Of a stretch of 19,152 nt of DNA, positions 14,369-19,152 are shown in pieces (position 1 is the stretch's first letter; each line of letters begins with the position of its first letter). The notes beneath the pieces are model-generated. The model ran no database searches and was not told where the DNA came from. It was given only the letters and a program-made list of their open reading frames with translations. Source of the stretch: Burkholderiaceae bacterium (GTDB taxonomy: Bacteria; Pseudomonadota; Gammaproteobacteria; Burkholderiales; Burkholderiaceae_C); assembly GCA_031276435.1 (NCBI GenBank), contig JAISNB010000028.1, forward strand, positions 1 to 19,152, given 5' to 3'. The translations under genes and the position numbers were made by a program.

Positions 14369-15673
14369 TCAAATGGCGGCGCTTGCGGCGCGCTGCTGCC
14401 CGGCGGCATCGTCGCCTGCGTCGTCTTGCGTTGAAACATGCGCCTGCGCGTTGGCGCCAGGCGCCGCGCGCACGCGCTCAAGCCCGTCGACAAACGCTTG
14501 CGCCGCGCTGCCCCAGTGCCTGGCGCGCGCAAACGCCTCGCCGCGCGCGCTGAGCTGGGCGCGCCGCGGCGCATCGGTCAGCAAGGCCGTGATGGCGTCG
14601 GCCAGGGCCTCTGGCGTCGCGTCGGCCAGGGCGGCCACATCCGCATCGAGCAGCCACTGCACATTGTCTCCGCGGTTGGACACCACGCAGCATCCGCACG
14701 CCATCAACTCCAGCGGCAGCAGCGAGATATTGGTCAAAGACAGCACCAGCGCCACATCGCACTGGCTGAACAAATCGGGCAACTCGTCCACCGAAATCGT
14801 GCCCGCGCTGTGATGTGAAAACGCAATGTGGTAGGCCGTTGTGTCCCAGCCCGCAAAAATGAAATGCGTTTGCGGCAGGCGTTTGGCAACCTCGCCCAAC
14901 GCCAGCAAGCCCAGTTCAAAGGCGCGGCGCGGCGTGGGTGGCCGGGCATAGAAAAACACCCGCCTGATGTGCGGCTCCCGGCGCGGCAGCCGCTTGAACC
15001 GCTCCTGATCCACGCCAAAACCCACGGCATGCGTTTGCATGCCATACGCGCGCGCCAGTTTTTCGGCCAGCCAGTGGCCCGCCGTTATCCCGAAAAACCC
15101 GAAGCGGTAGGTGTTTTCAGCCAGCACGTATTCCGAACCCATGGGAAAGAACCAGGGTTCGAAATCCTGCACGTAATAAATCTTGTGCCGCGCGCCCTCG
15201 AAGGCGCGCACGGCATAGGCCGTGTCCCACCCGGTTGCCACCGCGAATTCGCAAGGCGCTACCCGCTTCAGCCCGACCCTGACTTGCGCCTCGACCGGGG
15301 AAAAATGGCGCCGGATGATCCGGCGCGCCTCGGCGGCGTTGTGGTGCTGCGTGGGCGTGACAATGTAAATCGTAGACTCGAAACCCATGCGCTCCAGATA
15401 CCAGATCATCCTGAAAATGTTCATGTGCCCGCCAGAGCCGATGTTGAAATCAGGAATAAACCAGGCCAGCGTATTTTTTGCGGCCACGCCGGGCAGCGCC
15501 GCAATGGGTTTGGACCAGACAAAATCGAAATGCTGGAAAACGTCTATGGCAGCCCCGCGCATGGGACGGCCATGGCGCAGCCTGCGCCACACCGCCACCA
15601 GCGCGCGCCACGCGCCTTCTTGCCGGGCCAGGGCAATTACCCGCAAAAGCCGGTTCTTGTTTTTCTCAAGCAT
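14369..15673 (-). CDS. WsaF-like glycosyltransferase (GT4-type fold, possible rhamnosyltransferase)
   Basis: 434 residues. It resembles WsaF, the rhamnosyltransferase that elongates the S-layer glycan of Geobacillus. Evidence is the N-terminal block AWFIPDFNIGSGGHMNIFRM (70-89), the middle YYVQDFEPWFFPMGSEY (166-182), FYARPPTPRRAFELG (241-255) at the start of the nucleotide-sugar half, and ISLLPLELMACGCCVVSNRG (about 320-340), where the GT-B donor site acidic residue lies. A 30-residue Ala/Gln/Asp-rich tail follows the domain. ATG 15673 lies 7 nt after the GT2 stop, with AGGGG about 11 nt upstream. It sits directly before wzm in the glycan operon. Donor sugar is not certain: no dTDP-rhamnose synthesis genes are in the window. 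Confidence 0.88.
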   Translation of the reverse strand: MLEKNKNRLLRVIALARQEGAWRALVAVWRRLRHGRPMRGAAIDVFQHFDFVWSKPIAALPGVAAKNTLAWFIPDFNIGSGGHMNIFRMIWYLERMGFESTIYIVTPTQHHNAAEARRIIRRHFSPVEAQVRVGLKRVAPCEFAVATGWDTAYAVRAFEGARHKIYYVQDFEPWFFPMGSEYVLAENTYRFGFFGITAGHWLAEKLARAYGMQTHAVGFGVDQERFKRLPRREPHIRRVFFYARPPTPRRAFELGLLALGEVAKRLPQTHFIFAGWDTTAYHIAFSHHSAGTISVDELPDLFSQCDVALVLSLTNISLLPLELMACGCCVVSNRGDNVQWLLDADVAALADATPEALADAITALLTDAPRRAQLSARGEAFARARHWGSAAQAFVDGLERVRAAPGANAQAHVSTQDDAGDDAAGQQRAASAAI

Positions 15674-15680
15674 GCGCTTT

Positions 15681-16664
15681 TTATCCCCTTGTCTGAAGCA
15701 ACTGATCCCTGGAGATCAGGCGCTGCATGGCCCCGGGCAGCCGCTGATGGTGTGTGCCCAGATATTGCCCCAGCACGCGGGCCGCCTCGATCAAACCCAT
15801 GTACATGGCATCGGGCAGCAGCAGCAACTTGCCGCCGCGCCGTCCGGGCTGTGTTTTCAGCCATTGCCAGTCGCGCCGCGCCAAGCCCAGGCAGCAGCGC
15901 AACGCCTGCGCCAGACCGCCTTGCAACTCGTAGCCAAAATATTTGCGAAACGAGCGCGCCTCGTCAAAATTGCGCTGCAACGTTTCCCAAATGCCGAAAT
16001 CGTGCGAATGATAGACCCGCGCATCGGGCACATAAGCCTTGGCGTAGCCTTGCTCAATGGCCCGCAAGGCCCATGTCTGGTCTTCTGAAAACGCCACGTC
16101 GGGAAACGGCAGCCGCTCCCAGACCGAGCGCCGCAAACAGGCATTGTTGCTGGAAAAAAAGTGCAGCCACTGGCGATACCCGGCGTCACTGCTGAAGCGA
16201 TCCGCGTCTTCCAGCCGCACCACCGACAGCGCCTGGCCAAAGCCCGCAAAGTGCGCCTCCAGCTCGCGCCGCGTCACATAACGCGCCTGCGGATAAGCCA
16301 GATGCGCGCCAAACGCCCCGGCCACCGACGGATCGGCGTCGCACCCCTGCACCAGATTGGTCAGCCATTGCCGATCCGCGGGCTTGGCATCTTGCGTGAT
16401 GAACACCAGAAACTTGCCGCTGGCAAGCGCCGCCAGCCGGTTGCGCGTCTTGCCGTGCCCGAACTCCGCAGGCGCGATGCACTCCACGCGCACGCCCCTG
16501 CGCCGCGCGCACTCCACCGAACCATCCGTGGAGCCGGAATCCATGACAATGACCTCGAAAGGCCAGCGCGCCTCTTGCGCCAAAACCGCGTCCAGCACCT
16601 CGCCCAACAACGCACCGCCGTTTTTGACTGGAATCAAAACAGACGCCTGAACTTCAGCAGTCAA
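15681..16664 (-). CDS. Family 2 glycosyltransferase (rhamnosyltransferase-like), first gene of glycan operon
   Basis: 327 residues. GT-A fold inverting transferase acting at the cytoplasmic face of the inner membrane on a lipid-linked glycan. Motifs are ASVLIPVKNGG at the first strand, MDSGSTDGS (41-49), FGHGKTRN (68-75, common in rhamnosyltransferase-like GT2 enzymes), ITQDAKPAD (89-97) as the DxD equivalent, FFSSNNACLRR (169-179), and FSEDQTWALRA (192-202) with the probable catalytic base Asp195. No ATG precedes the fold; TTG 16664 is chosen because AAGG (16672-16675) lies 7 nt upstream, while TTG 16670 would leave 1 nt. Weak initiation on the first gene may limit the operon's output. Donor and acceptor are unknown. 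Confidence 0.9.
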   Translation of the reverse strand: MTAEVQASVLIPVKNGGALLGEVLDAVLAQEARWPFEVIVMDSGSTDGSVECARRRGVRVECIAPAEFGHGKTRNRLAALASGKFLVFITQDAKPADRQWLTNLVQGCDADPSVAGAFGAHLAYPQARYVTRRELEAHFAGFGQALSVVRLEDADRFSSDAGYRQWLHFFSSNNACLRRSVWERLPFPDVAFSEDQTWALRAIEQGYAKAYVPDARVYHSHDFGIWETLQRNFDEARSFRKYFGYELQGGLAQALRCCLGLARRDWQWLKTQPGRRGGKLLLLPDAMYMGLIEAARVLGQYLGTHHQRLPGAMQRLISRDQLLQTRG

Positions 16665-16671
16665 GTGCAAA

Positions 16672-16675
16672 CCTT
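16672..16675 (-). promoter_or_regulatory. Ribosome-binding site deciding the GT2 start
   Basis: AAGG on the minus strand, 7 nt upstream of TTG 16664. It is the only Shine-Dalgarno-like sequence before the GT2 fold and makes TTG 16664 a better start than TTG 16670. Confidence 0.5.
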
Positions 16676-16695
16676 GAAATCAAAATGCGATGGCC

Positions 16696-16712
16696 GCGCG
16701 CGCTACGCGCGC
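16696..16712 (-). promoter_or_regulatory. GC-only hairpin in the predicted leader of the glycan operon
   Basis: Perfect 7-bp stem GCGCGCG (16696-16702) with CGCGCGC (16706-16712) and a 3-nt loop. It lies between the candidate -10 box and the TTG start of the GT2 gene, so it would fall in the 5' untranslated leader if that promoter is used. Such a stable stem close to a weak start could affect translation, but alternating GC runs are frequent in this genome, so function is uncertain. Confidence 0.4.
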
Positions 16713-16720
16713 AGCCGGAA

Positions 16721-16726
16721 ATTGTA
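16721..16726 (-). promoter_or_regulatory. Candidate -10 box for the glycan operon
   Basis: TACAAT on the minus strand (five of six matches to TATAAT), 56 nt upstream of the GT2 start. No good -35 box is seen at 16-18 nt spacing. It is the best sigma-70-like element in the spacer and is placed sensibly for the seven-gene operon. Confidence 0.35.
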
Positions 16727-16840
16727 GGACTTTTGTCCCTGCGCGCCATGCGGGAAGGCGGTGGATGGCTCCGGGTCTGCGGCCCTTGCAATGGCGGGGT
16801 TTTGGGCGTTCGGTTTCATTTGTTGCGATCATGGTCGCCG

Positions 16841-16873
16841 CGTCATTGCGAGCGAAGCGCGGCAATCCACAAT
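16841..16873. repeat. Dispersed REP-like palindromic element
   Basis: The sequence around tcattgcgagcgaagcgcgg ending caatccac resembles a widespread bacterial intergenic repeat; translated, it gives the tell-tale CGLPRFARND peptide that often appears as spurious ORFs. It has an imperfect palindrome with ATTGC (16845-16849) and GCAAT (16862-16866) at its ends. It lies between the parvulin gene and the glycan operon. Copy number in this genome cannot be seen from one window. Confidence 0.55.
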
Positions 16874-16910
16874 AGCGCGGGTAACTGAATGTGAACGCAA
16901 ACACCGCTCC

Positions 16911-17894
16911 TCACGAGGGGGTTTTGAACAGCGCCTTCACCGCGGCCGCGTCAATCTTGACGCCATGGCGCTCGAAAAGGCTGGCGCGCAAGTCCTCACG
17001 GCTTTTTTGCTTGCAGTACTGCTCGGCGCGCGTTGCCGCCGTTGCCGCAACCTCGTTCCAGGCCGCCTGCCTGCTCTCGCGCTTGCCTGTCACCAGGAAC
17101 AGGTAACCAAAATCGCCGTCGCGCACGGGGCCAACCAAGTCGCCGCTTTGGGCGCTGCCCAGAGCCTGCATGATGGTGTTGTCCCCTTCCAGATTGACCC
17201 AGCCCAGATCGCCCTGCGGATCCAGGATGTAAACCGTCGCGGCCTGCCGCGCCACCTGCTCCATTTTTTTCTGGCCCGAGGCAACGGCTTGCGCTTGTTC
17301 AAACAACCAGCCCATGGCGGGTTTGTCCTCAAGCCGCGCGTCAACCGGCAGCATCACGCGCGTCAAGCGAACCGCGGCCGGGATGCGAAAAGCCTCCGGG
17401 TTGCCGTCAAAATACTGCCGCGTCGCAATCACGTCGGCGGGCTTTTCACACGCGGGCAGCAGTTTTCTCAGAACGGCCAGACTGTAGGCGGCGTCAAACC
17501 GCTCCGGCGCATCGCCGCCAGCCTTGGGCACACCAATGCGCGAGCCTTCCAGAATCAAAGCGCGCATCATCGCCATGTCTGTCAGCACCGCGTGCACGCC
17601 AGAAGCGTTGCGCGCCGTGGCCCGCTGATCCAGAAAACGATCCAGATAGGCCGACAAATCGGCCTGCGTGATCGTCTCGCCGTCCAGGCGCACCAGCACC
17701 GTTGTCGGGGCCGTTTCAGCCGCGGTTGCGCCAGCCGCAGCCGTCGCTGCTGCTTCCCGCTCCGCCGCGTGTGCTGGCGCTGGCGCCAGCGCCAGCATAG
17801 CCGCCGCCAGCGCCACCGCTTGCGCCATGTGCGCGAAAAACCCGTTGCGTCGTCCGTTGTTGTCTTGGTTGAACACCTTGTTCGCTCCGTTCAT
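16911..17894 (-). CDS. Secreted parvulin-type (PpiC/SurA-like) peptidyl-prolyl isomerase
   Basis: 327 residues. Periplasmic parvulins catalyse proline isomerisation or act as chaperones for exported proteins. A long polar N-terminus precedes a signal-peptide hydrophobic core (about 23-40) ending in AHA. A 20-residue Ala/Thr-rich linker follows, then a SurA-N-like helical segment from VLVRLDGETITQADLSAYLD (about 66-85) to about residue 160. The parvulin domain (about 165-290) contains GDLGWVNLEG and SGDLVGPVRDGDFGYLFLV, which match the GG-LGW and G-vs-PV-s-GyhiikV family patterns. The first His of classical parvulins (ASHIL) is replaced by TRVML, so isomerase activity is uncertain and a chaperone role is possible. 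It starts 4 nt after the lipoprotein stop. It may resemble the EpsD-type isomerases of exopolysaccharide loci. Confidence 0.8.
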   Translation of the reverse strand: MNGANKVFNQDNNGRRNGFFAHMAQAVALAAAMLALAPAPAHAAEREAAATAAAGATAAETAPTTVLVRLDGETITQADLSAYLDRFLDQRATARNASGVHAVLTDMAMMRALILEGSRIGVPKAGGDAPERFDAAYSLAVLRKLLPACEKPADVIATRQYFDGNPEAFRIPAAVRLTRVMLPVDARLEDKPAMGWLFEQAQAVASGQKKMEQVARQAATVYILDPQGDLGWVNLEGDNTIMQALGSAQSGDLVGPVRDGDFGYLFLVTGKRESRQAAWNEVAATAATRAEQYCKQKSREDLRASLFERHGVKIDAAAVKALFKTPS

Positions 17895-17898
17895 TTCT

Positions 17899-19014
17899 TT
17901 ATTCCAATGTTTCGGTGGCCTGCTCCCAGAGCGGGCCGTAAATCACGTCAATGGCGCTGCCTGCCGAGTTGAGAACCACCACATCCAGCGCGCCATCGGC
18001 ATCCACATCCACCAACTGCAATCCGGTTGAAAACCCACTGGTCTTGAGCCAGCGCGTCTCAAGCACCTGGCCTGCTGCGTCAAAGCGTTGCAAGCCCAGG
18101 CGCCGGTCGTCGCCCCAAATCACCAGGTCATCTGACAGCGGCGCGGCGGCAACGTTCCCGCGCGGGTTGGATTCCAGGTACTGCACCGCGCCGCTTTGCA
18201 TGTCTATGCGCGCGTTCTTGCCGCCTGTTTCCAGCGCAACATAAAGCCATTTGCCCGATGGCGACGGACGCGCATGGCGTGCCACCGCGTCAAACTGCGC
18301 CAAATCCCTGATGGCCGCCGCCGAATCCATGCCCGTTGCAATCACCTTGCGATCCTTCAGGCACGCCACAGTCAGCCCCGCTGCCGGAGCGTCAGGCGCG
18401 TATTGAATGCGTGTCGGGTGCCAGGGCGCTTCGCACCAACTCTGGCTTTGCACCTGTGCCAAATCCGGCTTGGCTGACGCCCACCGCACCCAAGCCACAT
18501 TCTTGCCGCTGTACGGCGTGACAAGCAGCGTGTAATCGCCTTCATCGGCCCGCACCAAAACCACATCGCGCGGCGCAAAACCCACCCGGATTTGCTGCGT
18601 GCGCCGCAGCTTGTCGCCCTCGACACGGAAAATGTCCAGACTGTGCGACTCCTCAACCGCCGCGGCCAGCAAGTCGTCGCTCAGCCAAACGGCTGAATCT
18701 GGGTGGTAGGCCACGCCTTGCCGGTCCAGCAGGCGCGCGCTGCGGCCTTGCAACTTGTACAGAGCAACGGCGTTGCGCTCGTGCTCTATGGCCACCAGCA
18801 GGCAGCCTCCACCACCCGGCGGACAGCGCACCTCACCGCCCCAAACATGCGGAGAATCCAGCTTGATTTGCGTGGCCGCTGCCTGCGACGCGCCTGCCGC
18901 TGGCGGTGTGGTGCCAGCACCTTCCACCAGCGCGCCATTGCCATGGCAGCCCGCCAGAAACAACGCGCCGAGCAAAGCGGCTGCAGCGGTAGTAGCAACA
19001 AATTTCATGCTCAT
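17899..19014 (-). CDS. Predicted lipoprotein with propeller-like repeats and a DxDxDG loop, function unknown
   Basis: 371 residues. The N-terminus is a lipoprotein signal with lipobox LAGC (Cys23), so the protein should be anchored in a membrane facing the periplasm or surface. A short Gly/Ala/Pro-rich spacer leads into a body made of repeated short strands (for example RSARLLDRQGV, HSLDIFRVEGDKL, GKWLYVALETGGKNARID), typical of a beta-propeller. Near the C-terminus LVDVDADGALDVVVLNSAG (334-352) carries a DxDxDG calcium-binding-type loop as in FG-GAP/VCBS repeats. Cysteines at CPPGGGGC and in WCEAPW and VACLK could form disulfides. ATG 19014 is chosen over ATG 19008 because AGGA lies about 10 nt upstream. 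I do not recognise a specific family. Tight coupling to the parvulin gene suggests a shared role in the envelope. Confidence 0.78.
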   Translation of the reverse strand: MSMKFVATTAAAALLGALFLAGCHGNGALVEGAGTTPPAAGASQAAATQIKLDSPHVWGGEVRCPPGGGGCLLVAIEHERNAVALYKLQGRSARLLDRQGVAYHPDSAVWLSDDLLAAAVEESHSLDIFRVEGDKLRRTQQIRVGFAPRDVVLVRADEGDYTLLVTPYSGKNVAWVRWASAKPDLAQVQSQSWCEAPWHPTRIQYAPDAPAAGLTVACLKDRKVIATGMDSAAAIRDLAQFDAVARHARPSPSGKWLYVALETGGKNARIDMQSGAVQYLESNPRGNVAAAPLSDDLVIWGDDRRLGLQRFDAAGQVLETRWLKTSGFSTGLQLVDVDADGALDVVVLNSAGSAIDVIYGPLWEQATETLE

Positions 19015-19024
19015 GAATTGAAAG

Positions 19025-19075
19025 TCCTGAAAGAGAAACAGCGCCTGTCATAGAGCCTGTTTGCAATCCTGAAAG
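19025..19075. repeat. 9-bp direct repeat upstream of the lipoprotein gene
   Basis: TCCTGAAAG occurs at 19025-19033 and 19067-19075, about 11 and 53 nt upstream of the lipoprotein ATG (reading CTTTCAGGA in the gene's direction). The near copy overlaps the ribosome-binding site. A regulator site is possible, but chance is not excluded. Confidence 0.3.
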
Positions 19076-19079
19076 TTCC

Positions 19080-19151
19080 TTCTCCCCAAAGTGGGCGAGG
19101 ACAAGAAATGCGCCGACGCTTCGCGCCCTGCACCCAAAAGGCAGGGGAGAA
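19080..19151. repeat. Intergenic inverted-repeat element at the right edge
   Basis: TTCTCCCC (19080-19087) and GGGGAGAA (19144-19151) form an 8-bp inverted repeat about 70 bases apart, at the boundary of the window. The sequence ttctccccaaagtgggcgag resembles dispersed intergenic repeats of the ttctcccc...gggagaa type. It could continue past the edge. No gene is supported in 19015-19152. Confidence 0.4.
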
Positions 19152-19152
19152 A

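Noticed and set aside
14369..19014. Long plus-strand open frames opposite the glycan and lipoprotein genes
   Set aside because: They mirror clear minus-strand genes and contain no recognisable domains, only Arg/His/Gln-rich translations.
1..19152. CRISPR array, tRNA, rRNA, transposase or prophage genes
   Set aside because: I saw no regularly spaced repeats, cloverleaf-like sequence, rRNA segments or mobile-element proteins; the repeats found are short palindromic or tandem-gene repeats.

Overview
The window looks like a chromosomal segment of a high-GC betaproteobacterium, most likely Burkholderiales and plausibly Comamonadaceae. I base this on the strong GC bias at third codon positions, the proteobacterial type II secretion genes, a PhaM-type polyhydroxybutyrate granule protein (a family typical of Burkholderiales), and paired SCO and PCu(A)C copper chaperones. 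The assignment comes from reading gene families, not from a database search. The window has 18 protein genes, one of them cut by the left edge. I see no rRNA, tRNA, CRISPR array, transposase or integrase. No gene-free gap exceeds about 260 bases.

Left part, plus strand (1-6418): the tail of one DUF805 membrane protein and two complete tandem DUF805 paralogues, noticeably less GC-rich than their surroundings, sit directly upstream of gspM-gspN-gspD-gspE. These four encode part of the type II secretion system: inner-membrane platform protein M, protein N, the outer-membrane secretin D and the cytoplasmic ATPase E. The other Gsp genes are outside the window. A terminator-like hairpin follows gspE.

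Middle part, minus strand (6679-9729): phaM converges on gspE. Beyond it lie a PCu(A)C chaperone and a SCO1/SenC lipoprotein 17 nt apart, which together deliver copper to cytochrome oxidase, and then a periplasmic lytic transglycosylase.

Right-centre, minus strand (16664 down to 9756): a compact seven-gene operon for a surface polysaccharide made by the ABC-transporter pathway. In transcription order it holds a GT2 glycosyltransferase, a WsaF-like glycosyltransferase, the permease Wzm, the ATPase Wzt with a C-terminal glycan-binding-type extension, an HtrB/LpxL-like acyltransferase lacking the usual catalytic acid, a SAM methyltransferase with a long C-terminal coiled coil, and a hexapeptide-repeat acetyltransferase. 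Most genes abut or overlap (ATGA, TGATG and 8-nt overlaps). The inferred logic is that the two transferases build the chain, the coiled-coil methyltransferase may cap it and set its length (as WbdD does in E. coli O8/O9a), the Wzt extension reads the cap, and Wzm exports the chain. The acyl- and acetyltransferases would decorate the product or its carrier.

Far right, minus strand (19014 down to 16911): a lipoprotein with a predicted propeller-like body and a DxDxDG loop, followed 4 nt later by a secreted parvulin-type peptidyl-prolyl isomerase. A 246-base spacer separates this pair from the glycan operon. It holds a dispersed-repeat-like palindrome, a candidate -10 box and a GC-rich hairpin. 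The right edge holds another inverted-repeat intergenic element.
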